Translations under genes and position numbers: made by a program
In this document: positions 44,335 to 53,049 of the stretch, one piece after another
Position numbering within the stretch: position 1 is the first letter of the stretch
Layout: each line of letters begins with the position of its first letter
The notes under the pieces: model-generated
Seen by the model: only the letters and a program-made list of their open reading frames with translations
Databases searched by the model: none
What the model was told of the DNA's origin: nothing
Assembly (NCBI RefSeq): GCF_029689925.1
Contig: NZ_CP121445.1
Span: forward strand, 4,324,501-4,388,500
DNA length: 64,000 bases
Reading direction: 5' to 3'
Origin: Anaerocolumna sp. AGMB13025
GTDB taxonomy: Bacteria > Bacillota > Clostridia > Lachnospirales > Lachnospiraceae

Positions 44335-44937
44335 TTAATCAAGACTTTCGATATCATCATTCCTTTGGTACAAGGATAACAGGCTCTTTGGCAGGCTCTT
44401 GCAGATTAAAAATACAATAATAATTACTGCGATTTTATCCGGCAGATCTACTACCAGCTCATCTAAGAACGAGGCAATCCAAACCGGGATATTACCCGCT
44501 ACTGCTCCTGCATATAAGGCATCACCCCATACATTACCGGTTTGACCACCCCAGAAAATAACATTAAGGGGGGTAGATATAACAACAGATACCAAGCCTA
44601 CTACGATTGCAGTTACAATTGCACCTTTAAAATTTTTCATGAAACCCTTATAAGCCAGAATACCAACGGCTATCCCGATACCTATATTGGTTAAGGCATA
44701 AATCGTTGATATAGGATCCATGGTCAATCCATAGATGATATTGTTGGCAGCACCGCAGATTGCTCCTACAATAGGTCCAGCAAGAATTGCCGCCAGACAG
44801 GTGCCGATTGAATCCAGCCATAGAGGAAGCTTTAAAACCCCAGCAAATAATTTGCCCAAATAATTGATGCCGATGGCAGCTGGTATTAATACTAAAGTTA
44901 CCGTGTTAAATTTCAATGACCATAATTTACTATTCAT
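44335..44937 (-). CDS. ECF transporter S component (substrate-binding membrane subunit)
   Basis: A 200-residue membrane protein with about six hydrophobic segments, typical size for an S component. Small-residue motifs (LAAILAGPIVGAICGAANNIIYG) resemble the helix that interacts with the T subunit. It seems close to the CD3073-type S components of unknown ligand. It overlaps the uridine-phosphorylase-type gene by eight bases, so the ligand is probably a nucleoside or a base-containing vitamin precursor. GGAGAG precedes the ATG. Confidence 0.85.
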   Translation of the reverse strand: MNSKLWSLKFNTVTLVLIPAAIGINYLGKLFAGVLKLPLWLDSIGTCLAAILAGPIVGAICGAANNIIYGLTMDPISTIYALTNIGIGIAVGILAYKGFMKNFKGAIVTAIVVGLVSVVISTPLNVIFWGGQTGNVWGDALYAGAVAGNIPVWIASFLDELVVDLPDKIAVIIIVFLICKSLPKSLLSLYQRNDDIESLD

Positions 44938-45691
44938 TCAGTCTCTCCTTTTCACTTAACTCTTCTGATACAAAAGCCTCCAAGGCCACTTGTATTTCAT
45001 TCTTTTCTCCCTGTTTTACGGAAAGTTCACCGTCAACATAACTGTTGATATCCTCTGTCAGATTTCCCTTATACTCAACAACCGTATTTAGTATAGACGC
45101 TGTTTTGATTCCTCTTAGGGACCCTATGACAAACAAGGCTGCTGTTTCCATATCTGCTCCCATAACTCCCTTCTTGGACCAATAGCTGTCTATCTCCTCC
45201 TCTCTGTCTGTGTAAAAGCTGTCATGACTTCTAGCCATTCCGATATAATATGGAATTTTACCGGTTTTAGCCACCTGGATTATTTTTAACAATAAATCGG
45301 TATCCGGTATGGCCGGGAAACTATTCTCAATATAGGCTTTGGAAGTCCCTTCATCCCTGACAGCACCATTAACAAGAAGCAAATCTCCAAGCTTCATTTT
45401 CGGCACCAAAGCTCCGCAGCTGCCAATTCGTATCATATTGGAAACGCCAATGTTATGAAGTTCCTCAACAACAATTCCGGTAGACGCACCTCCCATTCCA
45501 GTAGAAACTGCAAGCACTTTTATCCCTTTATAGTATCCGCTGATACTTCTGATTTCTCTGTTATAAGCTATTTCTTTTGCATCCGTTAAAAACATTTTAA
45601 TATGGTCAATCCTGCCTGGATCTCCCGGCAAAATAGCATATTTAGCACTATCCTCTTTGGATAATCTAATATGGGGCTGTAATTCCTTCAT
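44930..45691 (-). CDS. nucleoside phosphorylase, uridine-phosphorylase type
   Basis: A 253-residue member of the PNP/UDP family. The phosphate and ribose motifs are LPGDPGRIDHI, MIRIGSCGAL and GADMETAAL (Met-Glu binding the ribose), and ARSHDSFYTDREEE matches the uridine-phosphorylase base-binding region. It cleaves a nucleoside with phosphate to free base plus (deoxy)ribose-1-phosphate in the cytoplasm. It is the first gene of the ECF transport operon, pointing to uptake followed by phosphorolysis. AAGGAGG lies ahead of the ATG. No purine riboswitch was recognised upstream. Confidence 0.9.
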   Translation of the reverse strand: MKELQPHIRLSKEDSAKYAILPGDPGRIDHIKMFLTDAKEIAYNREIRSISGYYKGIKVLAVSTGMGGASTGIVVEELHNIGVSNMIRIGSCGALVPKMKLGDLLLVNGAVRDEGTSKAYIENSFPAIPDTDLLLKIIQVAKTGKIPYYIGMARSHDSFYTDREEEIDSYWSKKGVMGADMETAALFVIGSLRGIKTASILNTVVEYKGNLTEDINSYVDGELSVKQGEKNEIQVALEAFVSEELSEKERLNE

Positions 45692-45834
45692 AGGTTGTCC
45701 TCCTTTGAATTGTTTACAGTTATAACGAAAATTAGCCTCATTTTTGTTCTATATCTCTAATATATAAATAATTATTAACATTATAATCCTGTCTTACCAC
45801 ATTGTACAGAACTTGTTATTCTTATTTCCTAATC

Positions 45835-46164
45835 TTATGGCGTATGAAATCTCCATAGATGTTTCTCCATATCAATACAGCCGTTTTCTAAGAATGTAAT
45901 CCCTTCTTTTTCAAGTTCTTCCCGTTGTATGTTCTCTCCTCCGAAAATATTCCCGGGTGCCAGTCGACCTTCTTTATTCACTACTCTGTGACAGGGAAGG
46001 TTTCGTTCCGGGGGAGCACCGTGCATTGCATAACCTACCGCACGAGATGCATAAGGGTTCCCTAACATAAGGGAAATCTGGCCGTAGGTTGCGACTTTAC
46101 CTTCCGGTATAATTGCAACGATTTCATATACTTTTTCGAAAAAATTTGAATCTTCTTTTTTCAT
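45835..46164 (-). CDS. single-domain MGMT-family protein
   Basis: A 109-residue protein equal to the DNA-binding and active-site domain of O6-alkylguanine-DNA alkyltransferases, without the N-terminal ribonuclease-like domain. The helix-turn-helix (GKVATYGQISLMLG) and the Arg finger region (ASRAVGYAMHGAP) are present, and the motif NLPCHRVV keeps the alkyl-accepting cysteine. Alkyltransferase-like (ATL) proteins of this size often replace that Cys, so this one could still repair alkylated guanine or may flag lesions for excision repair. AGGTG stands before the ATG. Confidence 0.88.
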   Translation of the reverse strand: MKKEDSNFFEKVYEIVAIIPEGKVATYGQISLMLGNPYASRAVGYAMHGAPPERNLPCHRVVNKEGRLAPGNIFGGENIQREELEKEGITFLENGCIDMEKHLWRFHTP

Positions 46165-46201
46165 TATTCACCTCCGAACAAAACCTTTTCCTATCCCCAG
46201 T

Positions 46202-46269
46202 CTGTTTATATTACACGAATGGAAACGGTACGACTGCCTGAATAACAGACACTTTTAATGTATAAACAG
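46202..46269. terminator. possible hairpin between DUF1963 and MGMT genes
   Basis: CTGTTTATA (46202-46210) and TATAAACAG (46261-46269) are perfect complements, but the loop is 50 bases and no T-run follows, so support is weak. Confidence 0.3.
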
Positions 46270-46276
46270 TCACGTA

Positions 46277-47020
46277 TTATGCACACTGCCACTCATATTC
46301 CACATTTGAAAAATCTTTATTCTTTAAATCTTCCTCCGTTATAAAGAAATTGCAATTTCCTGCATCACCAAACATAATGCCGCATTCATCATCCAAATCG
46401 AGCTGCAGCAAGACCTGGTTACAGGTTTCAAAAAATGGCGGTTCTGATTGAAGAAAGTACGGGTATCCTCCTACCCTGCTGCCAGCGCTGTCAAATTCAT
46501 CAAATAACTTGTCCTCTTGTGCTTCGTTAAAAGTGATACCAGCAAAAAGCTTATTAAAAGATTCTTCGCAGGAAGCCGGTAAGGGCATTTCTCCTGCCTC
46601 AAAGTACATTCTGCCGGCCTTGCTAAAGGGCAGGTAGCCTTTATAAGCTTTTTCATAAGGATTTTCTGATACCAGTTTGTCTTCCTCCGTTATATATTGT
46701 TCAATATAGCGGACAACACAAGGGGCATTCAATCCATATAACTCATCATCCCGAATAAAGAATTGCAGTAGCCCGCTTACTGGCATGTGATTCAATCCCA
46801 CTAATTCGGAACAATTAATCTGCGCCAGGAACATCATGGGTCTCCCTTCCTTGTCGGCAGGATAGTCACTGATGCCCTCAAGGTATGGGCAGCCTCCTAA
46901 TTTACTTTCCCAGGGCTTTGCTTTCTCGGCCCTAAACGTAATTTCATTGCATTTACGGATTGTTGGTTTAATTAACGTTTCATGTTCTTTAAATAATTCA
47001 GACACCTCATGTTTTAACAT
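46277..47020 (-). CDS. DUF1963 (YwqG-like) family protein
   Basis: A 247-residue protein of the YwqG/DUF1963 family: KLGGCPYLEGISDYPADKEGRPMMFLAQINCSEL near residue 40, then LQFFIRDDELYG, and RVGGYPYFLQSEPPF with LLQLDLDDECGIMFGDAGNCNFFI towards the end. The family has no firm biochemical role; proteins of this fold appear in bacterial toxin-immunity and stress contexts. It starts 33 bases past the MoxR stop and is probably co-transcribed with the MoxR-VWA unit. GAGGGAG lies ahead of the ATG. Confidence 0.88.
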   Translation of the reverse strand: MLKHEVSELFKEHETLIKPTIRKCNEITFRAEKAKPWESKLGGCPYLEGISDYPADKEGRPMMFLAQINCSELVGLNHMPVSGLLQFFIRDDELYGLNAPCVVRYIEQYITEEDKLVSENPYEKAYKGYLPFSKAGRMYFEAGEMPLPASCEESFNKLFAGITFNEAQEDKLFDEFDSAGSRVGGYPYFLQSEPPFFETCNQVLLQLDLDDECGIMFGDAGNCNFFITEEDLKNKDFSNVEYEWQCA

Positions 47021-47053
47021 ATTTTTACTCCCTCTTTAGTCCCTTTTTAGTTT

Positions 47054-48562
47054 TTATAACTTATCTATTTCATGAATAATCTCCTTATGCCTTTCTTCAA
47101 ACAGCAGACTTCGGTTATATTTCATATACATCTCGCTGCCATATTCACCGATAAATTTTGAACTATAAAAATTAACGGTAAGTTCTGTAACAAACACTAC
47201 CATCTCCTGGCTCTCCCCGAAGGCAGTCTCCATAAATTCAAATACATAGTTAAGAGCTGCTCTCGCAGCTTCTATCTGCTCCTTACGTTTTACGCCTTCC
47301 TGGTCAAATGACTGTTTTACCAGTTCAAAGGCTTTCAAAGCATCAGTTGCCTCATTCTCCTTTAACTTGACTAGGTAGCCGTTAAGACTATTACTGACAG
47401 CCGCAGATACCGTAGTTTCGGTTTTGTCTGCCTGTCCACTTTCCTGTTTACTTAAATACTTTTCTTCTTCGTTTTTTTGCAGGTCCAAAAGCAGCTCTAT
47501 GGGAGACTTTGAACCCTTATCTATAATCTGCTGCTTAAATTCTTTCAGACAGGCAAATAATCTGTCTATATATAAATCCATAAGGAAAACATCTTTAAAT
47601 ATACCGTTTAACCGTCCAAGCAGCAGTCCGATTACATTTAATTTCTCATCAAAGGGAGCTCTGCCGATTTTATAGATAGCTTCTCCTGTGATATTCCCCT
47701 TTAAGATTTCCTCAATGGAATAAATTTCTTTATACTTATTAAATAGTTCATAATAATTAGCAAAATCCCTGGCTATGGTATTATACTGGAGATATTGAAT
47801 TACCAGGTCTTCGGTAACAGAAAGCTTTAGTTCCTCACAGGTTAACAGCATCTCTGATAAATCCTCCCAGCCTCTGGCGGTTGCGAAAAATATGCCATCC
47901 GGTGTAGTTTCCACCCGGTAAAAATTCTCTTTTCTGATATCCAGATAGGATATGATTGCACCATGGATTCCTTGTTTATAAGCATACTCTTTCCAGGCAT
48001 TGTAATCCGGTTCCAAGGTTATTTTTCTTACCCTGTCAAGAGTTACCGTATCAAATTCCCTTACAGAACGATTATATTCCGGCGGATTCCCGGCAGTTAT
48101 TATGACCCAGCCTTCTGGAATTCTTCTGTTACCAAAGGATTTATACTGTAGAAACTGAAGCATGGTAGGTGCTAAGGTCTCCGAAACGCAGTTGATTTCA
48201 TCAATAAATAAGATGCCTTCTTTTATACCGGTATGTTCCATTTTTTCATATACGGAGGCAATGATTTCGCTCATGGTATATTCTGTTACCGGGTATTCCT
48301 TCCCTTCATATTCTTTATTTTTAATAAAGGGAAGTCCAACCGCACTTTGCCTGGTATGGTGGGTAATCGTATAAGATACCAGGGCTACCTTACATTCTGC
48401 CGTCACCTGTTCCATAATCTGGGTTTTACCAATACCGGGCGGTCCAATCAACAGAATCGGACGTTGTCTTAAATAGGGTATCCGGTAATTACCAAATCCA
48501 TCCCTGGCAAGGTAAGCTTTCACGGTGTTAACGATCTCTTCTTTTGCTCGTTTAATATTCAT
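47054..48562 (-). CDS. MoxR-type AAA+ ATPase
   Basis: About 502 residues. An N-terminal AAA+ domain carries Walker A IGPPGIGKTQIM, Walker B GILFIDEINCVSE, and sensor-1 WVIITAGNPPEYN. The C-terminal 200 residues are helical and acidic with a Lys/Glu-rich stretch, a likely adaptor region. MoxR ATPases act with VWA-domain partners to insert metals or remodel complexes. The VWA protein is encoded immediately upstream. The frame starts at 48595, but the ATG at 48562 gives the usual family start (MNIKRAKEEI) with AAAGGA upstream. Confidence 0.9.
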   Translation of the reverse strand: MNIKRAKEEIVNTVKAYLARDGFGNYRIPYLRQRPILLIGPPGIGKTQIMEQVTAECKVALVSYTITHHTRQSAVGLPFIKNKEYEGKEYPVTEYTMSEIIASVYEKMEHTGIKEGILFIDEINCVSETLAPTMLQFLQYKSFGNRRIPEGWVIITAGNPPEYNRSVREFDTVTLDRVRKITLEPDYNAWKEYAYKQGIHGAIISYLDIRKENFYRVETTPDGIFFATARGWEDLSEMLLTCEELKLSVTEDLVIQYLQYNTIARDFANYYELFNKYKEIYSIEEILKGNITGEAIYKIGRAPFDEKLNVIGLLLGRLNGIFKDVFLMDLYIDRLFACLKEFKQQIIDKGSKSPIELLLDLQKNEEEKYLSKQESGQADKTETTVSAAVSNSLNGYLVKLKENEATDALKAFELVKQSFDQEGVKRKEQIEAARAALNYVFEFMETAFGESQEMVVFVTELTVNFYSSKFIGEYGSEMYMKYNRSLLFEERHKEIIHEIDKL

Positions 48563-48622
48563 AACGGTTCTTGTCCTTTCGATCACTCTTTCCATTTAAA
48601 TTTGTGGTTCTGGTTGATGGAT

Positions 48623-49975
48623 TCAGAATGAATCCTCCTTAAGAGGGAATAGATTGAAATCACGTTCTGTTTTCTGTCTTAAAGCCTCCGACTCAATAAG
48701 TAGCTTCATAGCCCAGGGCGGAACCCCGACCTCCTCGTAATTATCCCGTAAAAAGGCAAAAGCGGTATCATAGGGTGGTTTCGCCTTAGGGAATTCTCCC
48801 TGTCCGTCGGTAAAATAGATCAGCCCCCTTAAATTCTTTAAGACTTTCTGTTTTATCAACTGATTTACATAATCAAAAACAGGTCTGAAATCTGTCCCTC
48901 CATTGCCGACTATTTCAAAATGCTCCATATATTCTTTTAATTCTTCCTGACTGGTAATGACCTGATCCAAACGCACCTCATCATCGCATTGAATGAGGTG
49001 TATGTTAATTTTTCGAAAATAGCTTTCACTTTCCTTTAAAATAGTATAGGTCTGCCTTAAAAATTCCCGAATCAAATCACCGGAACAGGAAAGGGAGGTA
49101 TCAACCGCAATAACAATTTCTTCGATTTTTTTCATTTCTTTTGTTTCCTGGGGTTCAATTAAGGGCATATTGCCATAGAGCTGCAACCCATAAGTATATA
49201 AAATCGTATCATAAGAATCCAGATCAACTACCGGTTCTTCCTTAAGAATTGCAAATTTTCTTAGAAAACTCTTATAATCATAACGCTTCCGGTTTTCAAT
49301 CCTTACTTCTTCTTTGAGGGTTTGAGTTTCCTGTGCTTCTTCCTTTGAAAATGTCTCCATATCAGTCTGCATCTTTTCACTGATTTCTTTCCATTTTTGT
49401 TCCGGAGATTCCATACCCTGATTTTGTTTCTGATCTTCCTGAGGCCATAGCGTATGGTCATCCTTTCTGAACTCATATTCTAACTGTTCCTGTTCCTCCT
49501 GTGTCATATCAAGGTCCAGTAGCAGTCCGAATATTTTCTCGGCAGTAGGTACTTTGAATTTACTTTTAAGGTTCTCATAAAATACCAGACGGTATCTGGA
49601 AGCAGGATACCTGACACAGCGGTATTTAATTCCATCAATAATATATTCAACCGCAATATCACAGGCTAGATCCCATATGGTTTTATTCTCTCTGTGGGGC
49701 TTAAACAGATGCCTGAATATGCAGTGGAGAACCACATGGAGATACATCCGGTTAACAAAAACAGGACCTGCTTTAAAAGCTTCTATTAAAACTTCCGGAT
49801 CATAATATAATCCCAGTCCATCTGTACCTAAAAATTTTGTTCCCTGCCTGTTCTCATAATGCAGGCTGCTAAGTGGAAGATTAAAATACCGCATATAAAG
49901 GCATAGTTCCGTCCTTGCCCCGGAAAGAATCGTCTGTCCTATTTTCTGCAGTTGTAATTCTCTGTCTTCTGCCAT
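48623..49975 (-). CDS. VWA-like domain protein with DUF2201-type N-domain
   Basis: 450 residues. The N-terminal half resembles the DUF2201 putative metallopeptidase domain (RMYLHVVLHCIFRHLFKPH, with a degenerate HxxxH in place of HExxH). A charged Glu/Gln-rich linker follows. The C-terminal half is a VWA-like domain whose MIDAS motif AVDTSLSCSGD (D-x-S-x-S) is intact, with FTDGQGEF later. This is the standard partner of a MoxR ATPase, which is encoded 60 bases downstream. The complex probably remodels or matures another protein. GGAAGAG lies before the ATG. Confidence 0.9.
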   Translation of the reverse strand: MAEDRELQLQKIGQTILSGARTELCLYMRYFNLPLSSLHYENRQGTKFLGTDGLGLYYDPEVLIEAFKAGPVFVNRMYLHVVLHCIFRHLFKPHRENKTIWDLACDIAVEYIIDGIKYRCVRYPASRYRLVFYENLKSKFKVPTAEKIFGLLLDLDMTQEEQEQLEYEFRKDDHTLWPQEDQKQNQGMESPEQKWKEISEKMQTDMETFSKEEAQETQTLKEEVRIENRKRYDYKSFLRKFAILKEEPVVDLDSYDTILYTYGLQLYGNMPLIEPQETKEMKKIEEIVIAVDTSLSCSGDLIREFLRQTYTILKESESYFRKINIHLIQCDDEVRLDQVITSQEELKEYMEHFEIVGNGGTDFRPVFDYVNQLIKQKVLKNLRGLIYFTDGQGEFPKAKPPYDTAFAFLRDNYEEVGVPPWAMKLLIESEALRQKTERDFNLFPLKEDSF

Positions 49976-50003
49976 AATAATCTCTTCCTATCACTTAATC
50001 TAT

Positions 50004-50999
50004 TTATAAATCATATTCTTTTTCCTTTGGAGGAAAATAGTGAAGCCGCGCTTTTAATACGATCCCGGCGCATTCCTTATGCCCTGTTCGGACCGCCATT
50101 TCCTGGGCGTCTACAAAGTTTTTCTCTGTCATGATTCCAAGGTTTGTCAATAAGTTAAGACCTATTATATTATTCTGTGAAATCATAAGTTTTAAAGCCT
50201 GTTCCATCTGCCGGATAATCAAATCCAAATACTGTTTCTTTGCAGCTTCCTCTAATTTATACGGATATAGCAGTCTTAAAAAAGCAATGCGGAGAGCCGT
50301 CTCCGGAATTCTTTGGATTTCCGCAGTTTGAAACAGGGTATCGTATCCCATCACATCCATTCTTCCCTGATTAAAGCACAACCGATAACGATAACCGGCC
50401 CCGTACAGTTCCTCCTGAAGGATACGGGCCGGCGTATTCTCAACGGAATACTCATAGTACTCCGGGAAAAGGAAAACGACCTTTTCTCCCTCAGGGGAAA
50501 AAGTAATGCATAATTCACTAATCAGTTCGATTAAGATATTTCTTGCACTGGTTAGATCCTCAGGTGCTGCATCAATATTAATATAATACAGTTTATCGCA
50601 GTTCATAAATGCGCCGTTTTCAATTTGAATTCTACTGACAGCCAAATTCACTGTTGTAAGTTCCTTACAATTATAAAAAGCATATTCATCTATGACCCTA
50701 AGGTCTTTAGGCAACGATATCTCCTGTAATCTTTGACCATATAGAAACCCTGGCTTACCTCCGGGGACTTTTATACCGGGTATCACCTCTTGTAATACTT
50801 CTGTATTATCGGAATATTTACTTAAACTTCTTACAGGATCTGAGAAAGCATATGCCCCGATTCTTCTAACCGGATACCCGTTAATCCACCCAGGTAAAAA
50901 TACCTCCGTTCCATAGCCCTTACAGGAAATTATAGTGATTTCATCTTCTTTTAAGATATATTGTATATGTAATTCAAGGTTGGTAGTTTCCTTCTCCAA
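50004..50999 (-). CDS. cytoplasmic LRR_5/BspA-like repeat protein of the MoxR cassette
   Basis: 331 residues without a signal peptide. The first 160 residues contain BspA-type repeats (GYPVRRIGAYAFSD, LQEISLPKDLRVIDEYAFYNCKELTTVNL, IENGAFMNCDKLYYINI). The remainder is helical with an ankyrin-like look (LRIAFLRLLYPYKLEEAAKKQYLDLIIRQMEQAL ... MAVRTGHKECAGIVLKARLH). It may be the target-recognition or scaffold subunit of the MoxR-VWA system. The start is TTG with AGGA eight bases ahead. It lies 28 bases before the VWA gene and is first in the operon. Confidence 0.85.
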   Translation of the reverse strand: MEKETTNLELHIQYILKEDEITIISCKGYGTEVFLPGWINGYPVRRIGAYAFSDPVRSLSKYSDNTEVLQEVIPGIKVPGGKPGFLYGQRLQEISLPKDLRVIDEYAFYNCKELTTVNLAVSRIQIENGAFMNCDKLYYINIDAAPEDLTSARNILIELISELCITFSPEGEKVVFLFPEYYEYSVENTPARILQEELYGAGYRYRLCFNQGRMDVMGYDTLFQTAEIQRIPETALRIAFLRLLYPYKLEEAAKKQYLDLIIRQMEQALKLMISQNNIIGLNLLTNLGIMTEKNFVDAQEMAVRTGHKECAGIVLKARLHYFPPKEKEYDL

Positions 51000-51287
51000 A
51001 TTAATGTTCCTTTCATACGGACAAGAAAATATATTTCTATGTACTTTTTGTACTTATTTCTTTTCACTTTTTTGCTTATTTCTTTGTACTTATTTTTATT
51101 TATTATTCTTTCATTTATTATATAGAAAGGATGGTTTTTTATCAAATAATTTTTATTCTCCGTTAAAAAGATTTCTTATTATGATTATATGGTTATATTG
51201 CAGAAAGTAAATATCTTGAGAGTTATAGATATATAGACATAAAATAAAAGAAAAGAAGGATTGGTCAAAATAAAGATTGCTTAAAGA

Positions 51288-51455
51288 AAGGATTTTTCAA
51301 GGTTAAGGTTTTTCAAAGTGAAAGGATTTTTTAAGGTTAAAGCTTTTCAAGGTTAAAGCTTTTTCATTGTTAGAGCTTTTTCATTGTTAGAGCTTTTTCA
51401 TAGTTAAAGCTTTTCATAGTTAAAGCTTTTTCAATGTTACGGTTTATTCAGTATT
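51288..51455. repeat. tandem repeat, ten units of 16-17 bp
   Basis: Ten units from 51288 to 51455, typified by AAAGCTTTTTCATTGTT and AAAGCTTTTCATAGTT. Eight are exactly 17 bases and two are 16. It lies in a 730-base gap between the MoxR-cassette promoter and the HXXEE gene, which otherwise holds the nested hairpin at 51560-51669 and AT-rich DNA. Confidence 0.9.
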
Positions 51456-51559
51456 AAGGATTAGTAATATAGATTTTATTTTTGGGTTAATAATTATTTT
51501 TTGTTAAAAGGTACCTTAAGACTTTTTATAATTAATGAATCATATCTAAAAACTAAAAT

Positions 51560-51669
51560 GCAGGTTATATTTTTTTTAAGCTTCCAGCAAATGAAAATGC
51601 CCCTTTTCCCATGCTAAATTACTAATTACATTTGCTGCCTTTACTGATTGTCTGCAAGATATAACCTGC
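51560..51669. terminator. two-tier nested hairpin after the HXXEE gene
   Basis: Outer arms GCAGGTTATAT (51560-51570) and ATATAACCTGC (51659-51669) and inner arms CAGCAAATG (51585-51593) and CATTTGCTG (51629-51637) are each perfect. T-runs flank the outer stem on the plus strand (CTTTTTAC), and ATTTTAG lies beyond it on the minus strand. It is probably a terminator for the minus-strand gene, though more elaborate than needed. Confidence 0.6.
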
Positions 51670-51729
51670 TTTTTACACTGCGTTATAACAACCTGTATAA
51701 CATATACCAAGTTATGGGTACGATTATGC

Positions 51730-52275
51730 TTAAGGCTGTTTATTCGAATATTGATACAGCCACTCCGACCAGGTACCCATAAATTTATGAAGTACCGGTA
51801 TTAGCACTGCCATCAATACAATTCCTAACAAAGAAGCTAATAATACTGTCCTCATGCCATAATGAAGTATCCCGCAGGCTTTATATAAAAACCAGATTCC
51901 AGGCAGTAGAAAGATGACTGATGTGACAACTCCCGGAACATAGTTTTTAAACCGAAAGCAGATTACTATATGGATCAGAACCATATGAATGATTACTCCA
52001 AGAAAAGCACCATACCAGATAAAATAATTATCAAAGATTACGGAAAACAAACAGATAACGGTGAATAACAAAAATTCCACCTCTACTCCGATAGCAAACG
52101 TAGGAGTATGGCAGTTCTTAATATAATTCAGACCAAAGGGCTTATTTTTAGGCCAAACCGTATTAATTTCCTTACTGTAGCGTTTGCCCCACACTTCTGA
52201 CATTATGATTTCCTCAAAATCATGAATCATAAATATGACAGGAAGCATCCAAACGATAAAATTCATAGTGTTCAT
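51730..52275 (-). CDS. HXXEE-domain membrane protein
   Basis: 181 residues with about five membrane segments. The diagnostic H-x-x-E-E motif (MIHDFEEIIM) is near the N-terminus, followed by CHTPTFAIGVEVEFLLF, the second His-containing segment of the family. The fold is thought to be a membrane-bound metal-using enzyme or transporter, but no activity is established. It is divergent from a TetR regulator and shares an overlapping promoter region with it, so it is probably that regulator's target. AAAGGAGG lies before the ATG. Confidence 0.88.
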   Translation of the reverse strand: MNTMNFIVWMLPVIFMIHDFEEIIMSEVWGKRYSKEINTVWPKNKPFGLNYIKNCHTPTFAIGVEVEFLLFTVICLFSVIFDNYFIWYGAFLGVIIHMVLIHIVICFRFKNYVPGVVTSVIFLLPGIWFLYKACGILHYGMRTVLLASLLGIVLMAVLIPVLHKFMGTWSEWLYQYSNKQP

Positions 52276-52290
52276 AAATATTCCTCCTTT

Positions 52291-52364
52291 ATAATAGTCA
52301 CACTTGTGTCGATTAACAATACCTATTATAATAAATGGGTAAGCAGAGTCAATCCTTTTGACTC
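52291..52364. promoter_or_regulatory. overlapping divergent promoters and candidate TetR operator
   Basis: For the plus-strand regulator, TTGTGT (52304-52309) and TATAAT (52327-52332) are 17 bases apart. For the minus-strand HXXEE gene, the boxes TTGTTA (complement of 52314-52319) and TATTAT (complement of 52291-52296) are also 17 bases apart. The two promoters interlock, so one bound protein can block both. GAGTCAA-TCCTT-TTGACTC (52346-52364) is a perfect seven-base inverted repeat just downstream of the regulator's -10 box. Confidence 0.75.
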
Positions 52365-52410
52365 AAACGCTACAGATTGAAAGATATGTGACGATACAGG
52401 AGGTATATTC

Positions 52411-52971
52411 ATGTCAGGTAAAAATAAAGGAAATCCAAAATCAGACCAGTCGAAATTATGGATGGAAGAAGCTCTGTTAAAATTAATGGCCACAGAAAAT
52501 TATTATGATATAACCATACAGGAGATAACGGATCATGCAGGTTTATCCCGAAGATCCTTTTACCGGAATTATTCTTCAAAAGATGAAATTCTGGAAGGCA
52601 GTTTTTATAAAATCTGGCTGGAATACAGAGCCCAAATCCATAAGGGGGCCGACTTATCCTTACCTGGTATTGCTAAAATATTTTTTACTGAAATGGTAAA
52701 ACACAGGGATTTTCTTACATTGGTCAACCGCCAGCATTTGCTCCCCTTCTTTCTTACTAAGGCTGATGAGCTTCTACCCCTGGCTTTTTATGAAGTAAAA
52801 GGCGATAAATTAGCGTTACCAAAGGAAAGCATTGATTATGCGTTATCCTTTAGCTCCGGAGGTTTTATGCATATCCTGATTCGCTGGCTGAATGACGATG
52901 CGCAGAAATCTCCGGAGGAAATGGCGGAAATTCTTAGAGACTTTATATTAATGTGCAATTTCTCCGGCTAG
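52411..52971 (+). CDS. TetR/AcrR-family regulator
   Basis: A 186-residue regulator. The helix-turn-helix is ALLKLMATENYYDITIQEIT, then DHAGLSRRSFYRNYSSKDEIL. The C-terminal part resembles the TetR_C ligand domain of clostridial regulators. It should repress its own gene and the divergent HXXEE gene. AGGAGG precedes the ATG. Confidence 0.9.
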   Translation: MSGKNKGNPKSDQSKLWMEEALLKLMATENYYDITIQEITDHAGLSRRSFYRNYSSKDEILEGSFYKIWLEYRAQIHKGADLSLPGIAKIFFTEMVKHRDFLTLVNRQHLLPFFLTKADELLPLAFYEVKGDKLALPKESIDYALSFSSGGFMHILIRWLNDDAQKSPEEMAEILRDFILMCNFSG

Positions 52972-53049
52972 GTAACAATAAATCTATCAAAATTCACATA
53001 CTAACATTTCATGATATACCTCATAAACCTACTATAGTCTTCAGAATAA

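Noticed and set aside
45692..45834. Purine riboswitch before the nucleoside phosphorylase operon
   Set aside because: No matching conserved junction sequences or three-stem layout could be traced.
50131..50331. Numerous open frames antisense to the large genes
   Set aside because: They lack ribosome sites and family motifs and are frame shadows of well-supported genes.
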